Positions 9,079 to 18,253 of a stretch of DNA of 64,000 nucleotides are shown in pieces; position 1 is the first letter of the stretch, and each line of letters starts with the position of its first letter. Under the pieces are notes generated by a model, which was not told where the DNA came from, searched no databases, and worked only from the letters and a program-made list of their open reading frames with translations. Source of the stretch: CAVRTJ01 sp964507185 (GTDB lineage: Bacteria > Acidobacteriota > UBA4820 > DSQY01); NCBI GenBank assembly GCA_964507185.1, contig CAZDOY010000014.1:1-64000 (forward strand). Reading direction: 5' to 3'. The translations under genes and the position numbers were made by a program.

Positions 9079-10374
9079 CTAGGGCCGGCTCTCGTGCGGC
9101 CCGTGGCCAGACAGGCCCCGGTTTGCACCGCGGCGGAGGACGTTGTACACGAAGTGCCGCGCACGGCTGGATGGCTGGTGCGCCGAACGCCTGGCGATGG
9201 AGCCGAGCCGGTAGAACTCTCTTCGCGCCCAGAGGAACCCCTCCCACAACTGTTCGGGCGTCATGTGCGCCGGCCGGATGACCACCCTGTCCTGCGTGTA
9301 CCGGTCCCAGTCGCGGGTGAGGATCCGGCCTTCGCCGGCCAGGCGCTCGTGCAGGCGCGTGCCGGGGTACGGCGTGAGGAGCTGGAAGGTGCCGCTGCTC
9401 AGGTTGACGGACTGGGCCCACGCGACGGTTTTCTCGAAAACATCGGGCGTATCTTCGTCGAGGCCAAAGATGAAAGAGCCCTCGACGGCGATCCCGTGGT
9501 CCTGCAGCCGGCGCACACCGTCCCCGGGCGGGCCCGCCGCGCCGAGCTTGCGGAAACGCTCCGGCCCGCTCCTGCCGATCGTCTCCAGACCCAACAGCAG
9601 GCCCATACAGCCGCTCTTCCGCGCAAGATCCATCAGCCCGGCGTCCCCGGCGATGCCGAGGGAGGCCTGGGAGACCCACCGCTTCCCCATGGGCGCCAGG
9701 CCTGCCAGCAGTTCGGCGCAGTAGGCCGGGCTCGCGTTGATGTTGTCGTCGAGGAAGAGCACGAACCGCCCGGGCATCGCCTCGACCTGCGCGAGCACGT
9801 CGCGCAGCGGGCGGTGCCGGAACCGCCGCCCGAACACGGGCACGACGGAGCAGAAGTCGCAGTCCCAGGGACAACCCCGCGCCGTCTGCACGAGGTTCCG
9901 CGTGAGGTACCTCACGCCGTTCCCGGCGTCCGTCCTCGGCGGCGGCACGCCGTCGAGGGGGAAGCTCGCGGGGGCCGCATACCGGGGCTGGAGAGCCTTC
10001 TTCTCGAAGTCGGCCAGGAGCCGGGGCAGGGCCGGTTCGGCCTCCCCCACCACTACGGCGTCCGCGTGGGCGGCGGCCTCGTCCGGCAGCGTGGACGGGT
10101 GGATTCCGCCCATCACCACGGGAACTCCGGCCGCCCGGGCGCGGTCGGCGAGCGCGTATGCGCACCCCGCCTGGGCGGTCATGGCTGTGATGCCCACGAG
10201 GTCGGCTTCGAAGGGGCCGGGGAATCCGCCCTGCACGTTTTCGTCCCAGAAGGCCACGTCCCAGTGGGCGGGGGCCAGCGCGGCCACCTGGAAGAGGCTG
10301 ACCGGCGGCAATTGGAAGAACCTGATCCAGTTGGAGGTGTTTTTCCACGGGTTGATCAGCAACAGCTTCGGCAT
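9079..10374 (-). CDS. B12-binding radical SAM protein (DUF4070-type)
   Basis: A 431-residue cytoplasmic iron-sulfur enzyme. Residues 1-130 form a cobalamin-binding Rossmann-like domain (LLLINPW, DLVGITAMT, VVMGGIHPSTLPDEA, DAVVVGEAE). The radical SAM cluster motif is C168-x3-C172-x2-C175 (RGCPWDCDFCSV). The C-terminal 120 residues (TPYPGTRLHERL, DWDRYTQDRVV, EFYRLGSI) fit the DUF4070 tail common in B12-radical SAM methylases and related enzymes. The family methylates unreactive carbons or rearranges hopanoid, peptide or cofactor substrates, but this substrate cannot be read from sequence. It lies 59 nt downstream of a small membrane-protein gene on the same strand and converges on the beta-helix gene. 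Confidence 0.85.
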   Translation of the reverse strand: MPKLLLINPWKNTSNWIRFFQLPPVSLFQVAALAPAHWDVAFWDENVQGGFPGPFEADLVGITAMTAQAGCAYALADRARAAGVPVVMGGIHPSTLPDEAAAHADAVVVGEAEPALPRLLADFEKKALQPRYAAPASFPLDGVPPPRTDAGNGVRYLTRNLVQTARGCPWDCDFCSVVPVFGRRFRHRPLRDVLAQVEAMPGRFVLFLDDNINASPAYCAELLAGLAPMGKRWVSQASLGIAGDAGLMDLARKSGCMGLLLGLETIGRSGPERFRKLGAAGPPGDGVRRLQDHGIAVEGSFIFGLDEDTPDVFEKTVAWAQSVNLSSGTFQLLTPYPGTRLHERLAGEGRILTRDWDRYTQDRVVIRPAHMTPEQLWEGFLWARREFYRLGSIARRSAHQPSSRARHFVYNVLRRGANRGLSGHGPHESRP

Positions 10375-10433
10375 TCGCGCCCTACCAGGTAGTCATGCTC
10401 CGCGGTCTTCGCGGCCCCCGCGCCCCCCGTCCG

Positions 10434-10688
10434 TCAGGAGCCGTCCCTCTGGTCCCTTTGTTCTTCCCGCTTTTGTAGGATGTCCTTGATATCGCGCAAT
10501 TCCTTCGACAGGTCCTTGGCGGCCACGCTGTTTTTGTAGGCCATCACGATCAGTTTGACCGACACGAGAAGAACGCCGGCTTCCATAAGCAGATCGTGCG
10601 TCAGGCCCTTGGCGAACAGCGCCAATCCGAACAGGACAAAGGTGACGATGATGATCACGAGCGATCCGGCATCGAAATGCTCACGCAT
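10434..10688 (-). CDS. Small two-helix membrane protein
   Basis: This 84-residue protein has hydrophobic segments at about 9-29 (LVIIIVTFVLFGLALF) and 35-50 (EAGVLLVSVKLIVMAY). A charged C-terminal helix follows (KELRDIKDILQKREEQRDQRDG) that could form a coiled coil. I recognise no family. The ATG overlaps the stop codon of the tiny upstream ORF (ATGCGTGA), so translation may be coupled. It sits between that ORF and the radical SAM gene. Confidence 0.6.
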   Translation of the reverse strand: MREHFDAGSLVIIIVTFVLFGLALFAKGLTHDLLMEAGVLLVSVKLIVMAYKNSVAAKDLSKELRDIKDILQKREEQRDQRDGS

Positions 10689-10824
10689 CCCCGCTCCTGT
10701 CCTCGCCGTGCTTCGGACGCGCCGGCACGAGCACGAGGCACACGACGTCAGCGAGAAAGGCCTCGGCGACGGTTTCCCCGAACGCCTGCCCGGACATAAT
10801 GATCAAACCCACACGTACCTCCAT
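10681..10824 (-). CDS. Candidate 47-residue ORF overlapping the small membrane protein
   Basis: An ATG at 10824 and an in-frame GTG at 10812 open a 47- or 43-residue frame ending in TGA inside the next start codon. GGAGG at 10818-10822 lies 5 nt upstream of the GTG, a good SD. The product (about MGLIIMSGQAFGETVAEAF at the GTG start, then a hydrophobic VVCLVLV stretch and a charged tail) matches no family I know. The SD and the 8-nt overlap with the next gene argue for translation. The length and lack of homology evidence argue for caution. Confidence 0.35.
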   Translation of the reverse strand: MEVRVGLIIMSGQAFGETVAEAFLADVVCLVLVPARPKHGEDRSGDA

Positions 10825-10916
10825 TTGGCTGTCGCGGGCACGCCCGGCACCCTCCCGGGGTTCGCGGCGAGCCTTGACGGTCCGTTGCCAAGCCCGATGA
10901 TTTATTATCTGGATTC

Positions 10917-10922
10917 ATTATA
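10917..10922 (-). promoter_or_regulatory. Possible -10 box for the small minus-strand ORFs
   Basis: A perfect TATAAT on the minus strand about 95 nt before the small ORF starts. No good -35 is seen at 16-18 nt; the nearest candidate is ATGACG at 20 nt. The AT-rich patch around it may also serve the divergent YceI gene. Confidence 0.3.
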
Positions 10923-11062
10923 CCGTATTTCGCCGCGGACCCCGTCATGCCCCCGGGCCTGAAATAGCCGGGGCGGCTCGCGGGTTTTGTAAGACGACGC
11001 ATGCGGACGAAGGCGCGGGCAGGGGATGGCCGCGCTTCCCGGCCCGACAGGAAGGAGACCCC

Positions 11063-11695
11063 GTGAGGCATTCGACACTCAGGCACATCGTACTCGCACT
11101 CGGCATGACGGCCATGGCCGGCGCGGCGGCGCTCGCGGCCGGACCCGCGACACAGACCTACAAGATAGACCCTGCCAATTCGTCGGTCGGCTTCAGCATC
11201 CGCCATCTCATTTCCAGGGTGCAGGGCCAGTTCGACGCCTTCTCGGGTGAGGTGCAGGTCGACGCCAAAGATCCCGCCGCCTCGTCCGTCTCGTTCACCA
11301 TCCGGACGGCCTCCATCGACACGCACGTGCCCATGCGCGACAAGGACCTGCGGTCGGCACACTTCTTCGACGCCGCCAGGTTTCCCACGATCACGTTCAA
11401 GAGCACGAAGATGGTCGGCAAGGGGAAGGGCCGCTACGACGTCTACGGCACGCTGACCATGCACGGCGTCGCGAAGGACGTTGTTCTGCCGGTCGTCTAC
11501 ACCGGAAAGATCAAGGATCCGTGGGGCAACGAGCGCCTGGGCTTCGCCATCGAGACGACGCTCGCCCGCAAGGCCTACGGGATAACCTGGAACAAGGTGC
11601 TCGACGACGGGAGCGTCCTGCTGGGCGACGACGTGGCCGTGACCATCCACATCGAGGCGGTCAGGCCGCTGCACCCCCGCAAGAAGACAAAGTAG
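11063..11695 (+). CDS. YceI-family periplasmic protein
   Basis: A 210-residue exported protein of the YceI/polyisoprenoid-binding lipocalin-like family. Residues 1-26 are a signal peptide ending in a run of Ala. The mature part shows family hallmarks: YKIDPANSSVGFSIRHL, GEVQVDAKDP, MRDKDLRSAHFFDAARFPTITF and the C-terminal TWNKVLDDGSVLLGDDVAVTI. The domain is a closed beta-barrel that binds amphiphilic isoprenoids such as ubiquinone precursors; the cellular role is usually stress- or lipid-related. The start is GTG, with GGAAGGAG 5 nt upstream. The stop lies 10 nt from the convergent GH57 gene. Confidence 0.92.
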   Translation: MRHSTLRHIVLALGMTAMAGAAALAAGPATQTYKIDPANSSVGFSIRHLISRVQGQFDAFSGEVQVDAKDPAASSVSFTIRTASIDTHVPMRDKDLRSAHFFDAARFPTITFKSTKMVGKGKGRYDVYGTLTMHGVAKDVVLPVVYTGKIKDPWGNERLGFAIETTLARKAYGITWNKVLDDGSVLLGDDVAVTIHIEAVRPLHPRKKTK

Positions 11696-11705
11696 GCAGA
11701 CCGTT

Positions 11706-14159
11706 TCAGCGCTCGCCGGGGGCCGCCTCGAGGGCGGCTTCGGAGAAGCCCAGCCGTTCGCCGAGTTCCCTGAAGCGGGCGACCCACCTGCCGGCCTCGA
11801 TGTCCTCCTGGCCTGCGCGGCGGGCGCGCGCCGACAGTTCGAGGCGTCTAAGCGCGTCGTAGTCGTTCTGCACGGTCCATAGCTTGACGGGGAAGGGCAG
11901 GCGTTCCACGACCTGCATGAGATTGAACATGCGCTCCATGTGTCCGACGTCGTCGGGCTTGGCCCGCAGCTTCGCCATGGACGACTCCAGCGTTCCGCGC
12001 AGGGCGAATTCGAGGAGTTCGGTTTCGAGCCCGACCTTCAGTTCGTCGACCTGGCGCATGATGGCCTCGACGCGGCCGGGGGACGGGTCCTCCGACAGGA
12101 ATTCCCGCCTCAGGTCGAGGTTGATGATGTACTCCGCGGCGTTCTGGAAGGACCGCGGCAGGGACACGCCGATGTGAGGCAGGAACCGCATCATGGCGGC
12201 GTGCTCCTCGAAGATATGCCTGTAGGCATTCTCGATCCCCTGGAGCGTGGGCTCCATGATCCTGTGGACGATCTGGCGCTGTTCGCGCCTGAAGAGGTCC
12301 TTCAGGGAGTAGATCGATCTTCCGAAGTGCTTGTCGAGAAGGCGTATGACGTCGGCGAAGTCGCTGATGTGGAACGCCTCCCCCACCTCCCTGCGCAGAT
12401 CCCTGAACTCCTGTTCCGAAATGAACGGCCGCACGCCGCAGTAGAGCACCTGGTCGCCTAGGTGGATGGCGCCGAAGCTGATCAGGCTCGTTTCGCCCGT
12501 GATGCGCGAGGTCAGCCGCACGCGGCCGACGGCCATGGATGTCTTTCCCGTCTGCGCCGTCTCGAAGGTGTCGAGATCGGCGTCGAAGCAGTAGATCTGC
12601 GTCTTCCTGTCGTAGGCCTGGAAGAGCGAGCTGACAGCGTAGTGCGCGCCGACCCGCACGAGGTCGAGGGCGGCCGGGCGGACGAAGCGCTCGTAGAGCC
12701 GCCGACCGTCGCCGTATTCGGGCAGGTTGGACGCGGCCCCTTCGAGCCTCTGCAGGAAGCCGGGTTCCAGGTTCTTTTCGAAAAGTTCGTCGACGAGCTG
12801 GATGACCCTGCCGGCGTACTGCAGGATCTGCACCGTGCTGATGTCCGACACGTCGTCGAAGAACCAGCCGCAGCTCGTGAACATGAGCATGGCGTGGCGC
12901 TGCATCTCCAGGAGCTTGAGAACGTGGACGCTCCGTCTCCCGCCCGTCTTTAGGTGCTTCTTGCAGAAGGCGTCGACCGCCACGGCGTTCCGGTTAAGGA
13001 TGACCGAGATGTAGTCGTCGCGGGTCCGCCACGGATCCTCGAACAGCTCGGCCCCCTCCTTCTCGTAGAGCGTCGCCGCCTCGTCGCGGAGCCAGTCGAG
13101 CGCCTCCCTGAGCGGGGCGCGCCAGGCCTGGTTCCACCCGCCGTGCCCGCCCGTATTGCAGCCGCAGTCGGCCCGCCAGCGCTCGACGCCGTGGATGCAG
13201 CTCCAGGAGCTGTTCTCGACGATCCGGACCTCGTATTCGGGCGGGTGCTTCTCGAGGTACTCCCCGTAGTTGGTGAGGCGGGCGATCTTCTTCTCCTCGA
13301 TGTAGCGGAGCGCGTACGCGAGCGCCATGTCCCCGAACCGGTGGTGGTGCCCGTAGGTCTCCCCGTCCGTGGCGACGTGGACGAGCTGCGGCCAGTGCCT
13401 GTCGTTCGAGAAGGCTCCGGCCAGGCGGCCCGCGAAGGCCTCGCCCGAGTCGAGGAGATTGTCGAAGGCCACGGACCTGGCGACGGGGCCGTCGTAGAAG
13501 AAGAGGTCGATGGCGGCCCCCGACGGCAGCCGGCACCTGTACGCCCTCGCCGGATCGATGCGAGTGCCGTTGACTTCCTGCCAGGCATCCTCGCCGATCC
13601 GCCTCACGGCCGCGGCCTGGCGGGGCGCGAGAACGGTGAAGGCCACACCGTGCCGGGCGAGGGCTTCGAGGGTCTCTGTGTCCACGGCCGTCTCCGCCAG
13701 CCACATGCCCTCTGGCCTGCGGCCGAAGCGGTGCTCGAAGTCCCGGATCCCCCACAGGATCTGCGTCTCCTTGTCCCGCGCGTTGGCCAGCGGCATGATG
13801 ACGTGGTTGTAGACCTGCGCGAGGGCCGATCCGTGGCCCGAGAACCGCAACCTGCTCTCGCGGTCGCCGGCGAGGACGCCTTCGTACGTGTTCCGGGCAT
13901 GTTCTTCCAGCCAGCTGAGGAGGGTCGGGCCGAAGTTGAAGCTCATCTGCGCGTAGTTGTTCGATATGCCGGCGATGCGCCCATTCTCGTCGAGGATGCG
14001 CGACGTCGCGTTGGGCTGATAGCACTCGGCGGTGATCCGCTCGTTCCAGTCGTGGTATGGCTGGGCGGACTGCTGGTACTCGACCCGCTCCAGCCACGGG
14101 TTCTCCCGCGGGGGCTGGTAGAAGTGTCCGTGGATGCAGATGTAGCGTTCGTCGCTCAT
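11706..14159 (-). CDS. Glycoside hydrolase family 57 with DUF3536
   Basis: An 817-residue cytoplasmic alpha-glucan-active enzyme, last gene of the GlgE-pathway operon. The N-terminal GH57 (beta/alpha)7 barrel shows the family start (HGHFYQPPRENPW), the WLAET region with the likely catalytic Glu near residue 154, and TDGETYGHHHRFGD with the likely acid Asp near 265. The C-terminal half fits DUF3536. GH57 members include amylopullulanases, 4-alpha-glucanotransferases and branching enzymes; the DUF3536 subgroup is poorly characterised. The start overlaps the upstream stop as ATGA, so translation is coupled. In context it probably trims or remodels the glucan made by the preceding enzymes. The exact reaction is inference. 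Confidence 0.85.
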   Translation of the reverse strand: MSDERYICIHGHFYQPPRENPWLERVEYQQSAQPYHDWNERITAECYQPNATSRILDENGRIAGISNNYAQMSFNFGPTLLSWLEEHARNTYEGVLAGDRESRLRFSGHGSALAQVYNHVIMPLANARDKETQILWGIRDFEHRFGRRPEGMWLAETAVDTETLEALARHGVAFTVLAPRQAAAVRRIGEDAWQEVNGTRIDPARAYRCRLPSGAAIDLFFYDGPVARSVAFDNLLDSGEAFAGRLAGAFSNDRHWPQLVHVATDGETYGHHHRFGDMALAYALRYIEEKKIARLTNYGEYLEKHPPEYEVRIVENSSWSCIHGVERWRADCGCNTGGHGGWNQAWRAPLREALDWLRDEAATLYEKEGAELFEDPWRTRDDYISVILNRNAVAVDAFCKKHLKTGGRRSVHVLKLLEMQRHAMLMFTSCGWFFDDVSDISTVQILQYAGRVIQLVDELFEKNLEPGFLQRLEGAASNLPEYGDGRRLYERFVRPAALDLVRVGAHYAVSSLFQAYDRKTQIYCFDADLDTFETAQTGKTSMAVGRVRLTSRITGETSLISFGAIHLGDQVLYCGVRPFISEQEFRDLRREVGEAFHISDFADVIRLLDKHFGRSIYSLKDLFRREQRQIVHRIMEPTLQGIENAYRHIFEEHAAMMRFLPHIGVSLPRSFQNAAEYIINLDLRREFLSEDPSPGRVEAIMRQVDELKVGLETELLEFALRGTLESSMAKLRAKPDDVGHMERMFNLMQVVERLPFPVKLWTVQNDYDALRRLELSARARRAGQEDIEAGRWVARFRELGERLGFSEAALEAAPGER

Positions 14160-17100
14160 GACCCGCCCTCAGGCCTGAGGAAGACGGCCGCCAGGGGCGG
14201 GAGCGTCAGCTGGAGGGAGAAGGGCCGCCCGTGCCGCGATTCGGACGTGGCGGTCACGGCACCCAGGTTGCCCATGCCGCTCCCTCCGTATTCGGGCGCA
14301 TCGCCGTTGAATACTTCGAGCCATCGCCCGTCCACGTCCACGCCCACCTTGTAGGCGAGCCGCGGGACGGGCGTGAAGTTGCAGGCCACCACCATCCGGT
14401 CCTCCCGCTTCTCGCCCCTTCTCTCGAAGACGAGAATGCTGTTTTCGGCGTCGTTGCAGTCGATCCACTCGAAGCCGCCATCCCCGCAGTCGCGCTCGTG
14501 CAGGGCCGGCTCGTTCCGGTAAAGCCAGTTGAGCCTCTGGACGGCGAGCCTGACGCCGCGATGCATGGGGCTGTCGAGCAGGTGCCAGTCGAGGCTCCGC
14601 TCGTGCGACCATTCCTGCCGCTGGCCGAACTCGCACCCCATGAACAGGAGCTTCTTGCCCGTCTGGGCGTACATGTACGCCAGGAGCAGCCTGAGGTTGG
14701 CGAACCGCTGCCACTCGTCGCCGGGCATCTTGTTCAAGAGGGAGCCCTTTCCGTAGACAACCTCGTCGTGCGACAGGGACAGCACGAAATTTTCGAACCC
14801 CGCGTACATGGCGCGGAAGGTCAGCTGGTTCTGATGGAACCTGCGGTGCACGGGGTCGTGCCTGAAGTATTCGAGCGTGTCGTGCATCCAGCCCATGTCC
14901 CACTTGAGGCCGAAGCCGAGGCCGCCCACGTAGATCGGCCGGGAGACCATCGGCCAGGACGTGGACTCCTCGGCAATCGTCTGCACGTCGGGGTAGGCCT
15001 GGTAAACTTCGGCGTTCAGGCGCCGCACGAAGTCGACGGCCTCGAGGTTCTCCCGCCCGCCGAACCGGTTCGGAATCCACTGGCCGTCCTCCCGGGCGTA
15101 GTCCAGGTAGAGCATGGACGCCACGCCGTCCACCCGCAGGCCGTCGGCGTGGTAGGCGTCCAGCCAGAAGAGGGCACTGCTGACGAGGAAGCTCCTGACC
15201 TCGTTGCGCCCGTAGTTGAAAATCGCGCTCTTCCACTCAGGATGGAGGCCCTGCCGGGGGTCCGCGTGCTCGTAGAGATGCGTTCCGTCGAAGTAGGCCA
15301 GGCCGTGCTCGTCCGTGGGGAAGTGGGACGGGACCCAGTCCAGGATCACCCCGACCCCGTTCCGGTGCAGGACGTCGACCATGGCCATGAAGTCGGCGGG
15401 GCTGCCGTACCGGCTGGTCGGCGCGAAGAAGCCCGTGCACTGGTAGCCCCACGATCCGTAGAAGGGATGTTCCATGACCGGAAGAAACTCGACGTGGGTG
15501 AACCCCATTTCCTTCGCGTAGGCGGCCAGCCGCCCGCCCAGTTCCCTGTAGCTGAGCATGCGGTTGCCGTCTTCCGGTACGCGCATCCAGGACCCCATGT
15601 GGACCTCGTAGATGGACATCGGCGAGTCGAGGCCCTGCTTGCGCCCCCTTTCCGACATCCAGGCAGCGTCCTTCCACGCGTGGGCCAGGTCCCGGATCAC
15701 CGACGCCGTCTTGGGCGGCAGTTCGGCCGAGAAGGCGAACGGGTCGGCCTTTTCAACGGTGTACCCGTTGTCGCTGGAGGCGATCCTGTACTTGTAGCGG
15801 TGCCCCTCGTGCGCGTCCGGAACGAAGCCCGTCCATATGCCCGAACTCCCCTTTGCCTCCAGCGGGTCGGCCGTCCGATTCCAGCCGTTGAAGTCCCCGA
15901 CCACGTGCACGGATCGCGCGTTGGGCGCCCATACCGCGAAGTGCGTCCCCTGCACGCCGTCCCTGGCGCAGCAATGCGCCCCGAGCTTTCGGTAGAGGCG
16001 GAAATGGGAGCCCTCGTTGAACAGAAAGAGGTCCTCCCCGGTCAGTTCGAGTTCGGAGGCGTCGGGCCGGTGGCCATGTTCCTCTTTCAAGGAAAAACCC
16101 TTTTGCGGCTCGCGCCCGACGGGCGGCCCCGGATCGGGCGCGCCGTCCCCGGCCCGGCCCGTCAGGTGGCGCAGGGCGCGCTGCACGGCCGCGTTGGCGC
16201 CGGCCTCCCGGAGCCCCATGTGGAGCTTGCGCCGCCAGCTCGGCCTCGCCTCGCCCACGCCCGGCCAGTTTTGCTGCCTCGTCTCCCCCCAGAGGTCCTC
16301 GAGCGACGCGACGAGGTAACCCGCCCTGCTCGTGCGCAGGTCGTCGAAAAGCCTGCACAGCACCTCGTGCACCTCCCGGCCCGGGTCGCCCCCCGTCCCG
16401 ATGTCCAGGCGTTCCCTTACGTTGTCCCTCATGGCTTTGCGTCCGGCCGTTCCGGCCTCGTAGTCCCCGTCCCTCAACAGGCCGAGTTCCTGACGTTCCG
16501 CAAGGTCAAGCCCCCGCCAGAAGGCGGCGAACGAGGGGAGGTCGTGCGTGCCGAGTTCGGCCAGGCTCCCCTGCGGAACCGATTCGGACGGGCGCCCGGT
16601 CGAGGAACCGGCTTCGAACTGCATGACCCACATCCGGCTCACGCCGTTGCTGTCCATGGCCCTCCGGACTGCGCGGGGAACGGTGCCGAGGTCCTCGCCC
16701 ACCAGCGCGGTGCGGTGCCGGTGCGACTCGAGGCGGAGGACGGCGTACAGGGCGTCCGCCGGGTAGCCGACGTAGGCCCCCTCCGTGGGCTTGAGCCCGG
16801 AGGGCACCCAGAAGAGCCGGTGCAAACCCATGATGTGGTCGATCCTCAGGACGTCGGCGTACGCCATCGAGCTCGAGAGCGTGGCCCTGAAATGCTCGAG
16901 GCCGTCCGCCAGCATGCCTTCGGGCGACATGGGCGGGAAACCCCAGTCCTGTCCGGCGGCGAAAAATTCGTCGGGCGGCGCGCCGACCGAGACACCCTGG
17001 ACGTAAAGGTCGGGGCGGCGCCACGTGTCGAAGCCGTCCGGATGGACCCCCAGCGGGTGGTCCAGGTTGAGGCGCACGTTCAGCTCTTCCGCCTTGCGCC

Positions 17101-18253
17101 GGACGTGGGCCAGCTGTTCGTGGGCGACGAATTGGGCGTACAGATGGTAGCGTGCGGCCTCCGGGTCATAGTCCGCCGGTGTCACCTCGCCGCCCCTCAG
17201 CGGCGCAGGCCATTGACGCCACCCCGCGCCCTGCCGCTCCGTCACGGCGCGGAATTCGGCGTACGCCTCCAGGTCCGGCGTGGCCCGCAGGAAGGTCTCC
17301 ATGGCGTTCCTGCGGGCCTCCGGCCCGAGGCCGATTTCGCGGGCGAGCCTCTCCAGGACCTCTCGCTTGACGGCCATCGCGGTCCGGTAGTCCACGAACT
17401 CCTCGGCGGCGAGCCTCTTCAGCGCCTCCCGGGTCTCCTCTCCGTCGAGAAAGGACCGTGCGTCCGTCGACCGGTCGAACTCGGGCAGGGCCTCCACGGC
17501 CACGTAGAACTCGTTCAGGAACCGCCGGCTGACCGGCGAGTAGGGACTCGGCGAGTCGTTTTCCGCCAGGAACGCGGCGTGGAGGGGCAGGGTCGAGGCA
17601 ATCCGGCCCCCGTTGTAAGCGACGAACTTCACAAAGGCCTCGAACGAGCCGAAATCTCCCGAGGGAAAGGCGCCGGAACCACCGAGACCGTAGAGGGGCG
17701 CGAACAACCCGACCTGGGGCCCGTCGCCCCCCGCGGGGTGGACGAAGGCCTTCTCGGGGGCGCCTATCAGCCTGCTTCGTCCCGTGCGCCCGGCCGCCTC
17801 GAGTTCGATGGTGTGATAGCCGGGCGGAACGTCCCCGGGAAGCGCCACCCGGACGCGGTGGAACGCCTCTTTTCCGAGACTTTCGGTTTCGCCGGGCGAG
17901 GCGGCGGACGTTTCGATCCAGCCCTTCCTGCCTTCGCCGGATTCCATGGCCAGTTCGTATCGAATCCGCCTGCCGGCGAGCTTCTCCGGCACAATGAGCC
18001 GCAGAAAGGCCCGCCTGCCGGACGTGACCACGGCGACCGGGTCGATGAGGCGGCTCAGGGCGTCCGCCCTTCGATCGCGCAGGCGTTTCTCGGCGCCTGA
18101 CAGGCCGCCCTCCAGCGCCCCAAGGCTTTCGAGGATGGCCAGGACCGCGTCCGGCGAAGCCGTGTGCATCTTTCCGTCGAGGCCCTTGTAGCGCACCTGA
18201 ACGCCGCAGGCCGCGGCCACCCTTTCGAGCACCTTCGGGAAGGGCTTCTTCAT
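14156..18253 (-). CDS. malQ-glgB: Fused 4-alpha-glucanotransferase / glycogen branching enzyme
   Basis: This 1,365-residue protein joins two complete enzymes. Residues 1 to about 700 are a MalQ-type GH77 amylomaltase: RIDHIMGLHRLFW (nucleophile Asp), GEDLGTVP (acid Glu) and LGTHDLPSFAAFW. After a linker at about 700-730, residues 735-1365 are a GlgB-type GH13 branching enzyme. The CBM48 region contains THFAVWAPNARSVHVVGDFN. The barrel has the catalytic Asp near 1041 (HADGLRVDGVASMLY), Glu in TIAEESTSWP and Asp in LSLSHDEVVYGKGSL. The pair would disproportionate short maltodextrins and introduce alpha-1,6 branches. Separate malQ and glgB genes are usual, so the fusion is notable. Both ends overlap the neighbouring genes by ATGA. 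No frameshift is visible at the junction. Confidence 0.92.
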   Translation of the reverse strand: MKKPFPKVLERVAAACGVQVRYKGLDGKMHTASPDAVLAILESLGALEGGLSGAEKRLRDRRADALSRLIDPVAVVTSGRRAFLRLIVPEKLAGRRIRYELAMESGEGRKGWIETSAASPGETESLGKEAFHRVRVALPGDVPPGYHTIELEAAGRTGRSRLIGAPEKAFVHPAGGDGPQVGLFAPLYGLGGSGAFPSGDFGSFEAFVKFVAYNGGRIASTLPLHAAFLAENDSPSPYSPVSRRFLNEFYVAVEALPEFDRSTDARSFLDGEETREALKRLAAEEFVDYRTAMAVKREVLERLAREIGLGPEARRNAMETFLRATPDLEAYAEFRAVTERQGAGWRQWPAPLRGGEVTPADYDPEAARYHLYAQFVAHEQLAHVRRKAEELNVRLNLDHPLGVHPDGFDTWRRPDLYVQGVSVGAPPDEFFAAGQDWGFPPMSPEGMLADGLEHFRATLSSSMAYADVLRIDHIMGLHRLFWVPSGLKPTEGAYVGYPADALYAVLRLESHRHRTALVGEDLGTVPRAVRRAMDSNGVSRMWVMQFEAGSSTGRPSESVPQGSLAELGTHDLPSFAAFWRGLDLAERQELGLLRDGDYEAGTAGRKAMRDNVRERLDIGTGGDPGREVHEVLCRLFDDLRTSRAGYLVASLEDLWGETRQQNWPGVGEARPSWRRKLHMGLREAGANAAVQRALRHLTGRAGDGAPDPGPPVGREPQKGFSLKEEHGHRPDASELELTGEDLFLFNEGSHFRLYRKLGAHCCARDGVQGTHFAVWAPNARSVHVVGDFNGWNRTADPLEAKGSSGIWTGFVPDAHEGHRYKYRIASSDNGYTVEKADPFAFSAELPPKTASVIRDLAHAWKDAAWMSERGRKQGLDSPMSIYEVHMGSWMRVPEDGNRMLSYRELGGRLAAYAKEMGFTHVEFLPVMEHPFYGSWGYQCTGFFAPTSRYGSPADFMAMVDVLHRNGVGVILDWVPSHFPTDEHGLAYFDGTHLYEHADPRQGLHPEWKSAIFNYGRNEVRSFLVSSALFWLDAYHADGLRVDGVASMLYLDYAREDGQWIPNRFGGRENLEAVDFVRRLNAEVYQAYPDVQTIAEESTSWPMVSRPIYVGGLGFGLKWDMGWMHDTLEYFRHDPVHRRFHQNQLTFRAMYAGFENFVLSLSHDEVVYGKGSLLNKMPGDEWQRFANLRLLLAYMYAQTGKKLLFMGCEFGQRQEWSHERSLDWHLLDSPMHRGVRLAVQRLNWLYRNEPALHERDCGDGGFEWIDCNDAENSILVFERRGEKREDRMVVACNFTPVPRLAYKVGVDVDGRWLEVFNGDAPEYGGSGMGNLGAVTATSESRHGRPFSLQLTLPPLAAVFLRPEGGS

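Noticed and set aside
14231..18100. A 1,289-codon open frame on the plus strand opposite malQ-glgB
   Set aside because: Its translation is compositionally biased (Val, Arg, Gly, His) with no domain, whereas the minus frame has every GH77 and GH13 motif. Long antisense frames are expected in DNA with high third-position GC.
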